Of a stretch of 64,000 bases of DNA, positions 35,530-48,164 are shown in pieces. The stretch spans positions 59,532,851 through 59,596,850 of the forward strand of contig NW_026262582.1 in NCBI RefSeq assembly GCF_021869535.1, written 5' to 3'. A program made the translations under genes and the position numbers. The notes under the pieces are model-generated. The model ran no database searches. It was not told the origin of the DNA and worked only from the letters and a program-made list of their open reading frames with translations. This DNA comes from Mytilus californianus (lineage: Eukaryota; Mollusca; Bivalvia; Mytilida; Mytilidae). Numbering within the stretch: the stretch's first letter is position 1; the number at the start of each line of letters is the position of its first letter.

Positions 35530-36299
35530 AACAAATTTCAACTCATACGTTGACTTATAACATATTAATCAATGATTTACGTATAATTTAACGATTCATC
35601 CGCTAAGATGATGATTTTCGTAAAGTGCAGCAACAAATATAAAAAAATCTGACTAAATAGATAATTTATTGATATAAGTACTAAATCTGTTTTCTGCATA
35701 ATTTTTTGTTGACGGTGTTTTGACATAAAGTTATCTTCGACCCGTGAGTTTTATATATTCATTGGGTATCGTTTGGTCTCTTGTTTACGTCCGTTTGACC
35801 TTCATTAAAAATAACATTCACAGAAAGGTCTTAGAAACCCATGGATTTTCATAATTTCTATATCAATGCCATAATTGTTAACACTGAATTTCGCGTGCTT
35901 CTGGAGTATCATTCTTCAAATCCGCTTTCTTCTAAAGATACGATGAAAGTAAAAACATTACAATATTTGAATGGAGTAGCACGAATGTTAGAAGCGGTCA
36001 AAATATATTTCGGTAAATTTTGCCTGATTAACTAAAAAGAAACACACTTAACTCAAGGATACTCCCTATTGTTTTCAACTGGTATGATAAGAGTCATAAT
36101 TTGGCTACTGATTTGACTTAAATAAAAATTGTATATCATAATTTCCAAATTATGCTCGTTTTATTTTAAATGTATATGATGGTATAATCGCTCCCTACTA
36201 ACGTACATTAACATGATGGCCTGGCCTTTAAAGTAATACAACAATAATCAATATACACCAAAAGTAGAAACGTACAAACATTTTCACTGAACTAGTACA

Positions 36300-36816
36300 T
36301 ATATTTGTTTAGGGGCCAGATGAAGACCGCTTCGGGTTCGGGATTTTCTCGCTGTGATCATCTTCGCTAGATAAGGGTTACGATCCAGTCCCCTCTACCC
36401 TTCGCAGATTAAGCCAACATTTGTGATAACAATGTTGCGCTATCTTTCGGTTGATAAAAGTCACGCCCATTCCGAATTCATTATTTTTGGCCAACGGTAG
36501 CACTTGAACTCTCTTCAGTGTGGAGGTGTAAAAACGGTAGGGTCTAGAATTTACAAATTTCGTGAAGCAGGAACCGAAAATACACGTTGATATTCCAACA
36601 TTTGCAAAAAAAAAAACATATTAAGGAACTTCTATTAATTTATTATTTCATCCGAAATTCTCTCTTAATCCGTCAAGGGTGGAGAGGAGGAGACTGGATC
36701 GTAATCCTTTTCTAGCAAAGATGAAGACCCATAGGTGGCTTTGTGCTGTTTTATGCTCGTTGGTCGGGTTGTTGTCTCTTTGACACATTTCCCATTTCAA
36801 TTCTCAATTTTATTGG
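36300..36816 (+). repeat. Dispersed repeat with GTTGTCTCTTTGACACATT end
   Basis: It starts near 'GGGGCCAGATGAAGACCGC' and ends with 'GTTGTTGTCTCTTTGACACA' then 'CCCATTTCAATTCTC'. The end block recurs at 63040-63115. A SINE-like or retroelement 3' end is likely. Confidence 0.55.
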
Positions 36817-38598
36817 CTGTAGTTGGTAATCTGTAAAGTGCAATTGTACAGCAAAAACACAGACAGTAAATTCTAGTTTGTTTTTGTAAGTTATGAATAT
36901 CGCAAACTAGTTTTAAAAGTCATTTTCATTGTGTACCTTTAACGGCATCTTACTTATTCAACTTGTCATCAACAGTAGTACAATTATTACAAAATAGTCG
37001 AACTCAAGGTGCACTTCGATGTAACTTAATAAATATATCAAAACTAGCAAAATGTAAGAAAGCGTGTAACGTACAAAAATTAACACAGTTATACTGGAAG
37101 TCTTATTATGAAAACATGTTACGTAAGTTAAATAAGTTTTAATTACACACAACACTTTCCAAAGAGCTACATTAATATTATGCCTTACTGTTTGTCGCAA
37201 ACATAGAAATAAGACATAAACCGTTAGAAGTTGGTTAGTTGGATTATGCTTTTTTTTATATATATTTTTTAATGTTATTAAATTTTTGAATTATTATCTT
37301 TTTTAACCTTTAAATTATCCCATTAAACATAAGTTTATTTTACTTATTTTAGCTTTCTGTTTTGTTTTGTTTGCTTCGCTTTTACTTTCGTTAGTGTTTC
37401 ATGGTTACTGTTTCCTTCTTTTTGTTTCTATTTGGGGTTCTATTGGCATGCATAACTATATTGGTTTCACATTGTTTTGAACTTAACACGGCATACTAAG
37501 TTAAACGTATTATTGTCCCGGGTCAATAACAAATCAAAAATCAATGACTGAAGTGAAACGACATAAATAGTATTTCAATGTATGACAATGTAACAATTTT
37601 TGTAAGTGATAATTTCGAATGAAGGTGTTTTATACTTTTGAACTTTCAATCATTTCCGTTAGATATTTTCTGATCCAAATACATTGATGTGTGTTTGTCT
37701 AGAATTGATTAAGGCCAACAAGTATGTACTAGAATTGACAAATGCCAACACGTACGTATTTAAACTATAGTGTGACTGTCTTGCAAAGGGTAAGGCTATT
37801 TGTTACATTAAGTCAATTGTTGTGTTTCATTGGCATTTTAAATATGCATGTACCAGTGTAAAAAAATCAGGTATTGTAACATAGAAGTATGGGATATCCA
37901 CTTTATTTTTTATTCGTTTAAAATGTTGTCCTCACTTGTATTTAGATAATACAATTGACAAACTTACGTATTTGATGTTTGCAAATACATAAGTATATGA
38001 CTAAAAGCAACTCTGTTTGTTGGATAATGATATGTCTTCATAATTGTCATGCACTATGCATTTACTCTGTGTCATTAGGAAAGGATACTTTTAGATTTTG
38101 CATGTGGAATGGATCACGTGTAGCAATAGGAACTATTCTAACATGAATCTTCTTTTTTCCTTTGAACTTTTTATGGAATAAGATAGAGACGACAAGCATG
38201 TACAATAATGTCTGCTCTTAATTGAAGCAGCCAAATAATATTGCATGAAAGGTTACATGGGCCTATATAACTCAACGAGAAAACAGCCATTAAATAACCA
38301 ACAACACTAAAACCAATATTGCATGGGTAAGCTCCGCCTCCTTAGGAAAAGATGACGCCTACAAAAAACCACACACATCAATGTCAATTTTATTAGGTCT
38401 AAAATAAAAAATACAAATTTAAAGAAAATTTCTGCAGATATTATCCGTCAGGCAAGAGAACAAAAAATATAATGTCTACTCCTAAATTTCAAGAAGTAGC
38501 CGAAAAAAATAAACATAACTTCTGTCACTTTTGAAACAGAACATATTTGCCAAAAAAAACCAAAACAACAACAATAATAATTCAAAATAAAATGTTGC
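36817..38598. other. No gene recognised
   Basis: AT-rich sequence with only short frames that lack motifs. Confidence 0.45.
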
Positions 38599-39309
38599 TC
38601 AAGTTGCAATTTGAAAATGATCCTTTGATGTTTTATCGCTGGAATGGCCAACACGCTCGAGTTTTCCATTTGTCGCTTCAGTACCAGAATTTTCCTCATA
38701 AAATGGCGCTGGTGCAGTCCCGGTGGAATCTAGAGGCGGATTAAGAATTGGAAATCTCCTATGTCAAACGTTCCTAAATCGTAATAATTCACGGCTTGCG
38801 AAACACTCATGCCATAAAATGGTTCAATATTTTGATGCGTTTGAATTTGTGACAGATTAATATTCTCCCCTATTATTGCCGACGCGTCTGCTAATGATAT
38901 ATCTTCCTCGACATCGTGAAGAACCTGCAAAACAGTAAAACAATATTTTAAAAAATTCGTTTTAATAGAATAAAACATTTTTATTTCCGAAAATGCATTG
39001 CTCATAAAGGGCATATAAATCAGATGATCGACATAATTGAAATGTATACTAAACTAAAAAAAATCACAGCAATATTTACCAGTTTCTGATTAAAAGCCCC
39101 AAAAAAGGACAATAACCGCAAGTCAATCTAATATTATATATAAAAAAAATACACACCTGAGAGAGAACTAAATCATCGCCTTCGATTTCTAGCTAATCTG
39201 GAAGGGGGAATATGTCTGCCATGCTTCCTAACATATTTTGACACTGCGGTTTATTATATTTTGCCGCCAAACGATGCTTTTTTTCCTGCACGGACTGTGG
39301 GCGGGTCAT
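38599..39309 (-). pseudogene. Two-exon pseudogene of an unrecognised ~160-residue protein
   Basis: On the minus strand, exon 1 (39309-39157) starts MTRPQSVQEKKHRLAAKYNK, contains MADIFPLPD then an in-frame TAG, and continues LEIEGDDLVLSQ to a CTCAG|GTGTGT donor. Exon 2 (38924-38599, acceptor TTTTGCAG) continues in frame: VLHDVEEDISLADASAIIGE, NINLSQIQTHQNIEPFYGMS, YDLGTFDIGDFQF. The frame then breaks by an apparent one-base loss near 38740 and resumes as PPLDSTGTAPAPFYEENSGT ... SSDKTSKDHFQIAT and a stop. The protein is acidic with no cysteines in exon 2. The intron (about 230 bp) is retained, so it is not a processed copy. Family not recognised. Confidence 0.6.
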
Positions 39310-41020
39310 TCATGTCAAAATGATTTATAGCAACGCCTTCCTCGTTAGCCAAATAAACTTCTCACGCTTTGCGTTCGAATATAAATATAACATATGACCG
39401 TATTTGGTCTGTTTACTCTAACAACATATTCCTTCAATACATTATTTAGGTCGATTTGTTTTTAAATATAGCACAAAAGAGAATTGCAAAAAACTTCAAA
39501 ACAATTGATTGTATATGTTTTGATTTAACAAAATCGTATCCAGCTCGAATTAGTTAAGAGCAATAAGTATTCCTCTCTAGCAACGTCTAACGAAATTATG
39601 AAACAAATATTCTTCTCTAACAACGTCTAAAGCAATTTTAGAAAAAATCGAGACCATTTTTTTTAACGTTCTTAATGAAGGTGAAAACAGACAAGAGCAA
39701 TATCAATTGTTTTAAAACAAACCGAAAGTTCAAACCGGAACTTTAGTACAATGCCATGAAATTTGATAAACAATAGTAAAATCGATAAACAAATATTTCC
39801 GGCATCAAGATGATTTGTATAACTGGTCATTATAGAGACTGATCTGTAACTGTTTTAATTAGTATAACATGTATAATTGACTTGTAATTTGAGAAATACA
39901 CAAAAGCACCTATGGGTCATCAAATCCTTCTCATTATACACGTATACGTTATCCCAGTTGACTATAAGAAATAATTATATAATGAGATAGCAAAAGTAGT
40001 ACAATGAGAAAACTAATAAATAATTCATAATAAAAGCGAAATTATAATAGCTTGTCGGTGTTTTTTATATTAATCTGTATTTGATATATTTCATTAGATA
40101 AACCTTGTCTGAATCCACTACACGCATGTCAACTAGTGCAGACATGTACTGAGCCGACAACCATGGTTTTAAATACAAAAGGTGTTTTCAGAAAAAAGAT
40201 ATCGAACTTTTGGGTTTTACATTTGATTGAGTAGAATTATATCGCTATTAGGGAATCATGATGTGTTTTGATTAATACACGACAACTAATTGCTAATTTT
40301 TAAAATTTTCACGAGGTCATGGTTTAATCAGACATTGTATGTATAAGTCACATATATCTGAATACATGAGAAGCTTGAATTGTTGATGTCGTACATGTTA
40401 AGAATACATGTATGACATCGTTGAAAATAAAATTTCACACGATATACAAATACAACACGATTTTGAAATGTATTAAATTTATATATTACAGTTGATAATC
40501 ATCGATATTATTTATATTGTTTTTCACCACTTACAACAATTTATGCCGATTAATCCATATGTGCACATTACAGTTTTCCATCAAAAGTGTGTTCACTTAC
40601 AAAAGTTTTCTGAAACTTCATCAAGCAAGGGGTAAATCGATAAGTGTATCAGTGAAACAAACATTATGATTAAAAAAGCTCAAATGGAAGACAATTCAGA
40701 TTTGTGTCTAGCCAAATGTACTCGCTGGAAACAAACTAGTGAGATCGCTTTAATTATGTGATCAATAAAAACATTGTAAGTTGAGATATAAATGGCGATG
40801 TTTCAAAACACGATATGCTCAGGAAAAAAAAAGCATTTTAATAGTTTTATTAATCATAGATATAACTCGTGTAATCCTTATGTTTGTTCAACTTTCTCAA
40901 TTATCTGTTAATCCTTAATTGAGAAGAAATAATGTAAACATGAAATACTGTTGCATCAACTTTTTAAGTTTTAATAAACAGAAAGCAGTCAAAAAAAACA
41001 TAGCCTTTTTGTTATTTATC
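39310..41020. other. No gene recognised
   Basis: AT-rich sequence. No exon-like motif with splice sites was seen. Confidence 0.4.
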
Positions 41021-41022
41021 TT

Positions 41023-41032
41023 ATATAAAGAT
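41023..41032 (+). promoter_or_regulatory. Possible TATA box of gene C
   Basis: 'CTTATATAAAGAT' lies about 170 bp before the gene C start codon, a reasonable core-promoter position allowing a 5' UTR of about 140 bp. TATA-like strings are frequent here, so support is modest. Confidence 0.35.
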
Positions 41033-41198
41033 AAATTGTAGTGATTAGAGGAAACAAAAGTACAGGACAAACATACATTCCTATATGAAGGAAATGTATC
41101 CGTTGTTGTTTTCTATCCGGAACTCGTTTGATACACGGGTCAAATTTGATTTGCATTCCTACATAGGTATAGAGTATCACTAACGGCTGATCTGTCCA

Positions 41199-41293
41199 AT
41201 GAAATATACTTTTATGATATATTTTATAACATTAGGTGTATGCATTTGTCTGCATGGACCCAATGTTTGCCGACGTTATACATGTTATAGAAG
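41199..41293 (+). CDS. Gene C exon 1: signal peptide and GPNVC motif
   Basis: The translation MKYTFMIYFITLGVCICLH is a hydrophobic secretion signal followed by GPNVCRRYTCYR. 'GPNVC' type starts are typical of EMI domains in MEGF-like proteins. Donor GAAG|GTGAGT, phase 2, as in genes A and B exon 1. Confidence 0.72.
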
Positions 41294-41464
41294 GTGAGTA
41301 AATTGATATAAATTATATTGTGTATCAACACTGTTCTGTTTTTGTGTAGATAATCAACGCATTTATGTTCATATCATATTGCAAAAATAGATGATGTAAG
41401 CAGCGTATTTTACTTCAAATGAAAGAATGATATATATAGTAAAACACTCATACATGTATGTTAG

Positions 41465-41825
41465 TCTAAAACGGTCATTTTGATCAGATCAAAATGACAT
41501 TATCTGACAAGTCTGAACAATTAATTTTTAAGTCATGTTCAGTTTTCCAGTCAATTTTCAGACTTGTCCACCGTAGTAACGTAGTAAAATCAACATCAGT
41601 CAGAATATTCGCTTGCAGTCTATTCAGTACTGTCTAGTAAGTATTCAAACAAATCAGTATGATGTTGATGTTTACAGATGAATAACAACGACCGATCTTA
41701 ATTGACGGCAAGTGAATTTTCTGAACAGTACTGAATTTATTGAATTTGATTGACAGACTAAAAATGACATAATCATTTTTGTTCAGTCTTTTTAGGGCTA
41801 TTCAGATCAAAATGACTGTTTCAGA
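41465..41825. mobile_element. MITE-like element with inverted ends in gene C intron 1
   Basis: The left end 'AAACGGTCATTTTGATC' matches the complement of the right end 'AGATCAAAATGACTGTTT'. Just inside the left end the same motif forms a perfect hairpin 'GTCATTTTGATC-AGATCAAAATGAC'. Further inner stretches ('TTCAGTACTGTC', 'CAGACTTGTCC', 'TGACAGACT') are also partly complementary. No coding frame. Confidence 0.65.
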
Positions 41826-42419
41826 TCCTCATTCGTTTACTAGTGGAGTCATGCATGCAAGTCTTTATTAGCTTTTAAACATTGGAAATATTTGGTCATT
41901 AGTTTTCGATGGTGTTTTGTGTACTGTACCATGGTATTGTCAGTTTGTTTTCGACAATTGTGTTTGAATTTCCATTTGGCGTATTTCGCCTCTCCTTTAA
42001 AAATTATTTTTTCTTATACGTCATGTAACTTTTCATTTTTGCATAACGAAACAACAGCTTAGGGCAATGTTATGATTTATAACCAGTTATTTGGGCATGG
42101 TGAAATGCAATGTACCAGAACGTAGATCATAGTTTACAACAAAATACTTCCTAAGAATAGATGTAACTTTGTAAATAAGTGAAATATCTTGAAATTTGTG
42201 TTCTCAATTGAAATTGTAAGGACTAAGGATCTCTTTAGAAATCATGTTGAGAGTTACTTTTGAATAATAAAAGATTCATATGAAGTTGAAAATAGAGAGC
42301 ATATTTTGCCTGTTGCTTATGTCACAAGTGCATGTACCTATTTTCATACTACAAAACATCGTCTATCCAATTATAGATAGGTTCAATTGTTCAGAACAAG
42401 CCTGTATACGTATAGCAAT

Positions 42420-44470
42420 AAGGGGATGTGGTATGATTGCCAATGAGACAACTATCCAACAAAGTTCAAATGAAGTGGATGTAAGCAATTATAGGCAACC
42501 GTACGGCCTTCAACAATGACAAAAAAAAAAACCCATACCATATGGTCGGCTATAAAAGGCCCCGACTTAAACAATTTGAATCAATTCAACTGAGAAAACT
42601 AACGGCCTAATTTATAACATAACAATTTACAAAAATCAAATATGACAGACATGAACCAACGACAACCACTGAACTACAGGCTCCTGACTTGGGACAGGCA
42701 CATAACGAATGTTGCGGGGATAAATATGTTTGTGAGCGCTCAACCATCCCCTAACCTGGGACAGTGTTGTAACAGTACAGCATAAGAACAAACTATAAAA
42801 ATCAGTTGTAAAAGGGTTAACTCATCAGATGGATACAAATAGAAATACATCTAACAGAAACACAGAGTGGACGTGGACGGGTTTTTATACATCCCAAAAA
42901 CAAAAAGACACTAAGTACAGATCTGAGAGTACTTGAAGTTACTGACAGCTAGTTAAAAGCAAATAATAACTAGCTAAACAGCTAAACATGCAGACCAAAT
43001 CTTTGTATCTATTAAAGAATTTGGTTAAGGTTTTAAGTAATTTGTGGTAACGAAATCCCTGACTTAATAATTTACTAGTAATACATAGATTACATTCATT
43101 AAAATCAAAAACGTCATTACAGACACGAGCATAGCGAACGAGTTGGGATATATAAACACCGTAAGACGGTGCCAAAGGAACATAATCGTCCCAAAAGGGA
43201 AAATTAGCAATAAGGAAAGACAAATCATCCCTTTTGTCGTAAATTTTTGTGTAGAGTTTCTGGTGTAATACTGAAGTATCTAAATCTAGGAAAGGACAGT
43301 TATTGCTGTTGATATTAGATTTATTTAAAGTAAGTTCCTTTGGATAAATTTCAGCAGTATAGCTAGAGAATTCTTGATTATTTAACGAAAACATATCATC
43401 AAGATAACGGTAAATGTTTTTGAATTTAAATGGAATTTGGACTGTTCTTTACTAAGTTTGGCCATAAACTGTGATTTATAACAGTAAAGGAACATTTACT
43501 ATCTGCTATTAAAGGGGCACAATAAGTGCCCATAGGAATACCTACAATCTGTCCATAAATTGTATTGCCGAAACGTACATAAATGTTGTCAAGGAGAAAA
43601 TTTAGCGCTTTAATCATCTCATCACACCTCCAGTAAGTATATCTAGCATATTTACCTTTCTCATTAGAGAAAAGGGCTTTATATGAGTTGCAGCAAATAC
43701 ATTTGCAACCAGATTTATCAAACGACTATTTAATAAGTTTGGAAAAGTTTTGTTTGATAAGATTTTGTGGAAGTGTTGTATAAAGAGTGGAAAAGTCAAA
43801 ACTGTCAACCGAATCAAAAGGACCACCAAAAACACGTAATTTACCTAAAACATCCAAAGAATTTTTTACACTCCAAAAATGGTTAATTCCACTGTTTGCA
43901 TATGTTTTATTACAGAAATTAACGATAAGTTCTTTGAAAGTAGTGAAGGAACTCGTTAAAAGCACCGAAAGATTAGTAGTAGAACACTTACTAGAGACCG
44001 AGATGAAACGATATTTTACGGGTTTGTTTTTGTGTAGTTTAGGTAACCAATACATAGTGGTGACCTTCAAATGTTCAGAGGAGGCCTTAAACTGAGCTGT
44101 GGTAGTGACATGATTATTTACTATATGACTTTCTGTGGAGCGTACGGCCTTGAATGTAGTTGAATGTATAATATCATTCTTAAGGACTTTCGTGTAGTAT
44201 TAAAGTCATACCACCACCACATTGGTGGCTGCTTTGTCGGTCGGTACGAACACAAAACGCTTTGATAGTACTTGAATTTTGTTTTTAATCCTAGAAATGG
44301 GCGTATTACTTACTCTTTTATTTATTTTTAAATTATTTTCGAAATGGGATATGCGAATATCAACAATATTTAAACATTTATTTAAATAGGAATCAAGCGA
44401 CTTTTTGTCAGATTTCTCCCGTTTACACATTTTTTTTACAATAGAATGAAATTGCATCTTTAATATTCTG
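42420..44470 (-). mobile_element. Third antisense reverse transcriptase element
   Basis: On the minus strand the coding part begins near 44457 and the 3' region ends in the dispersed block at 42420-42520 ('GGTATGATTGCCAATGAGAC'). It reaches further 5' than the other copies and shows the fingers region. It is inserted between gene C exons 1 and 2, in opposite orientation. Confidence 0.75.
42939..44457 (-). pseudogene. Reverse transcriptase, multiply frameshifted
   Basis: In order on the minus strand: ISRIKNKIQVLSKRFVFVPT-DKA (44457-44206); TMYWLPKLHKNKPVKYRFIS, GINHFWSVKNSLDVLGKL and DSFDFSTLYTTLP (44070-43726); LNFLLDNIYVRFGN and VGIPMGTYCAPLIADS (43617-43426); FSLNNQEFSSYTAEIYPKEL, CPFLDLDTSV, TKIYDKRDDLSF and YGVYISQLVRYARVC (43394-42939). 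At least four breaks separate these parts. It preserves the whole domain order of the family, so it is the best guide to the element. The catalytic YLDD lies at the 43426/43394 break. Confidence 0.8.
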
Positions 44471-44945
44471 ACGACACTCTTCCCAATTTATTTTAGACGG
44501 TGGACGATATTTTGGTCCCTTTTTCAAAATTTTTTTCAAATATAACTGTCCCTTTATTCAAACGTTGGAAAAAATATGTAGGAATGATTGAAATTGAAGA
44601 ATTTAACATACAAAGTAATTAGTAGTTGTTTTTCCAATTACAGAAACAAACATGTGAAATTCAAACTTAAGAAATTATACCAGTTACAATGAAAAGTGAT
44701 AACATTTGTTTTTAGTTATCATGTTAAATCAATTTTTTATGAAAAATTATGTTTGTGTCAAATTATAACCCTCAAATTTCTACATTTTAGTGTATTTCAA
44801 TCTGTTTTGGCAATTTAGTATGTACATGTATACATTGATCATGTTTAAGTTTTGAACTGAAATTTCATTTTTGGGACTAAAATCAATAAAACATGTTTAT
44901 CATAACAGGGTTATAGTATAATCATTGCTATCAGATAGATAAAAT

Positions 44946-45012
44946 TTTGTACATCAGACGCGCGTTTCATCTATGAAAGACCTATCAGTGACGCTTAAAT
45001 CAAAAAAGTTTA
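44946..45012 (-). repeat. SINE-like fragment, minus orientation
   Basis: It holds the complement of the 'GTCTTTTGTAGACGAAACGCGCG' block, diverged. Confidence 0.5.
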
Positions 45013-46369
45013 TATGTAGCTTGCGACCAATTAATATTGCGAATTTTAATCATTATTATTATCATGTTTACTGTTTTTTTTTCTATTGCATCACCTTATG
45101 AATTAGAAAATTGATATATATATATATATACATATAAAATATACTTTTTCACTTGTTTGGTCTTTTGGAAAATGTTGTTTGTGCTGTATTTAGACCCCTC
45201 TTCCAAGAAATTTGTTTTTGCATACACACGTATAAAAATTACGGTTTTTATCCAACGCCATCATAGGTTTGAACGTTGTTTTCAATTAAGACTTGTATAT
45301 ATATATATGTATATAAGTATTCCAATATCTTAATTGAAATGGTTTGTTCAACCAGTTTTGAGACTGTTTTAGCCATGACATACCTAAATTGCTGAATAAA
45401 ATGTATTCATGCTATAACACATATATTTTTTTTTATCAATATCACCAAATTTCAAACTACACAATAGTGGTGGGATGGGACTGAATTCATAGTTGTCAAT
45501 ACTTGTCAACAGCGTATTTGGGGAAGGAATAGCAAATTATATCAAAACATGGTAACATAATCACGCTTTTTGAAGCAGTTAAAAGAATCGTTTGCGATAG
45601 CCATTTTCCAATTATCATGTATATATTAAATGGCCTTCATTCATAACTTTGACCTTCACTAAAAGGCCTAAAAAATATACATATTGCATACCGTCAAGTA
45701 ATGAACTATAATCATGATAATATGTAGGTCCCAATCTGACAATATACAAAAAAGAAATGTAAAAGACAGCATCAAACGACAATATTTACGCTATGATTGA
45801 AATATATAGCTAGAATAAACATTCATTCATTATGCATGTTAATGTGGATACGACCTAATGACTCAGAATGGTATACAAAATACATTGATGTTCCTGTATT
45901 CTCTGTAATATACCTGTTCTTAGTCCCCAGATCTCTTGAAATTTATCTTAATTGCTGTAATAAATGATACCAAAGTGACCATCAGAGTTCAAAAGAGAGA
46001 AACGGAACAAAAATATCGCAAACGAATAAAAACAAAAACAAACATACACCATTATACAAACCAATATTTAACAAATTATAGAGTACCATGAAATCCAATA
46101 AAACTTGGAAGGCTAACAAATGATCCGGAAGGGTCTGTACTTCCTGCTCAAAACGGGCATGTTCTTGGTAAGTACGCAGTTGTTATATGGTATAGTACCT
46201 TCTTCTTTTTAATCAATTGATGGGATTTGAAAATCGATAAACTACTGTTGTCTTATCTTTAGTATACATTTAGTGATGTCAAATCTGGAATATCCGTCGT
46301 CATCTATGACACAGATATACGATAATGGTCAACCAAATTATGGTGCAGTTTGTATATTATAAGGGATGT

Positions 46370-46806
46370 CGTATACTCGTCACCCCCAAGGGTGACTGGG
46401 GAATAGAAGTATGGTCACTATTGGTCTTCCTCCGACCGTCAATAAAACCCTTGCCAAAATGGGGCGTCCGTTTGGCTGTGCGGAATATACAAATTTGCAG
46501 CCACGTCCGGTCAGAATGAGGACGTTAAATCCAATGCCTCGTGTAAAGAGAGTGCTACGCTCTTTGCACGTTTAGAACCCTTGCAGCAACTCTTTGAGGG
46601 GTCCGTAGGTGACCTGTTGCAAGGCTAAATTTCTGTTCCTATCCAATATACCCTCATTTCCCGTGGCAGTCTAAGTTTCTCCGACCTTAATCCCAGACTC
46701 CCCTATTACAGAACCTAGCTATTGTATTCATTGTTAATTTGTTCTCGTCCTGAATATGCATGAAATATTTGCCACTGGACGTTAAGCAACCAACAATCAA
46801 TTAATC
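46370..46806 (+). repeat. Dispersed repeat with (AATC)n tail, copy 1
   Basis: It contains 'GGGTGACTGGGGAATAGAAG', 'GTCTTCCTCCGACCG', 'GGCGTCCGTTTGGCTGTGCGG', 'GTCCGTAGGTGACCTGTTGC' and ends 'GACGTTAAGCAACCAACAATC' followed by AATC units. Two further copies lie at 56262-56666 and 59132-59500. The short-unit tail suggests a SINE or RTE-type LINE 3' end. Confidence 0.7.
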
Positions 46807-47316
46807 AATCGTATACTCGTCCACGTCGAAACCTCTATAAAGCAAATTAGAATCCTAAACGCATGCTTTAAATATCGTATTAGATCTCAGATATATACTC
46901 CATATACAACCTGTGCTAAAATAATGCTACATTTTAAAGAAAAGTCATAATTGGAAAGATGAATACATCTCCGCTATAGTAATTTTTGGCCTCAGTCGAC
47001 CTTTATTCTAAGTCAGAACCTCTTTTCTCTAGTTGTTGTTTTATGGTTTTATTATTTATCTATTTATCTATTTATTATTTATTGTTGATGATATATCTTT
47101 TAAACTGTTACTGTTAATTATATTCGCAATCTGAGGTCTTAGATCTAGAAATACTGTACAGACACTTTTCTGTTAGCGACTGCATGTTGGTCTTTAAATT
47201 GTGACGTTTGTCTTTTGCTATTACATTATCTGTTCTTTGCTAGGTACCGTATATATCATACAAAGCATAGCAATACAGATTATTTTAGTCATCAATTGGA
47301 AGATGTTTATTTGCAG

Positions 47317-47409
47317 TTTTGGCGGCTGGTTCTACAAACCCACACCCTGAATACCAATGTCATTGCTGCGAAGGATTTTAGCAAGACAAAGGCATGTGCA
47401 AGCCTAACC
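47317..47409 (+). pseudogene. Gene C CCxxF exon with in-frame stop
   Basis: The acceptor is GTTTATTTGCAG and the donor is TAACC|GTAAGT, phase 1 out. The protein LAAGSTNPHPEYQCHCCEGF, then TAG, then QDKGMCKPN matches CCPDFYEKNNTCHP of genes A/B and CCPNFYVENNICT of gene D exactly in spacing, with TAG at the conserved tyrosine. A single base change (TAC or TAT to TAG) explains it. Confidence 0.68.
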
Positions 47410-47647
47410 GTAAGTTCTGCTATTGAAAAACATATCTTCAAATTGTGTTACTATCTTAAGCTTACATATCAGAAAAGAATTGTATGTGTTCATGACTCTT
47501 CAACACACGTTACAGATTGTTTTGTTTACCCTTCAAATTTTAGGAGCTATCCATCAACACTACTGTATATATTATCCCCGTCTATTGAAGCTCTATACTG
47601 TATTTGTACTTTAGAATGTCTTGCTGTATTTGTGGACAAGATTGCAG

Positions 47648-47777
47648 ATTATCGTCTCTGATAGACAGTATGGTATCAACTCTCTGAAAAAATTTAGTTG
47701 CCGGAAAATTGAAGTGTGCCATAAAATTTCGGGATGTATTTGCAAAGACGGATTTATCGGACCAAAGTGCAATCAAT
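47648..47777 (+). pseudogene. Gene C EGF-like exon, 5' boundary unclear
   Basis: The frame reads DRQYGINSLKKFSCRKIEVC, HKISGCICKDGFIGPKCNQ and ends at CAAT|GTAAGA in phase 1. The core CxC-x-x-GF-x-G-x-x-C is a canonical EGF end. The only in-frame acceptors (TTGCAG at 47647, TTTAG at 47614) give phase 0, whereas phase 1 is needed. Two expected cysteines are Ser and Phe. Probably damaged. Confidence 0.6.
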
Positions 47778-48164
47778 GTAAGATTAACATGTTTGCCTTT
47801 TCAGTAATCCAGACAATAGCAAAAAACAAAACCATCATGCACAATTGATTGCAAATAGATTTTCTCTGTAAGGATAACTAAATGTAAGAATGTTAAATTA
47901 GTAAAAATGTCAATGCTTAAAAAAGTGCCAGTCACAATAACATAACAGCATGTAAATGATGTATGTAAACGTCGTAATGTTAAATGTTGGTGGACTTCTT
48001 TTAAACAGCCTTTCTATATTGTGTGTGTTAATGAACGCATGAAGGTTCATTTTATTCAAATATATGTCGTGGAACGTTCGCTATGCTTTTCAACCGATAA
48101 TTTGATAACAACATATATGTTCAAAGAAAACGAAAAATATATAGTCTTACTTAAGATTGATAAA

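Noticed and set aside
46081-46171. Possible CCxxF exon ending CATGTTCTTG|GTAAGT
   Set aside because: Weak match to receptor exon 2 with wrong phase and a stop. The exon at 47317-47409 is a much better candidate.
47215-47661. 148-codon open frame on the + strand
   Set aside because: It overlaps two recognised receptor exons in different frames and shows no family motif; judged chance or relic.
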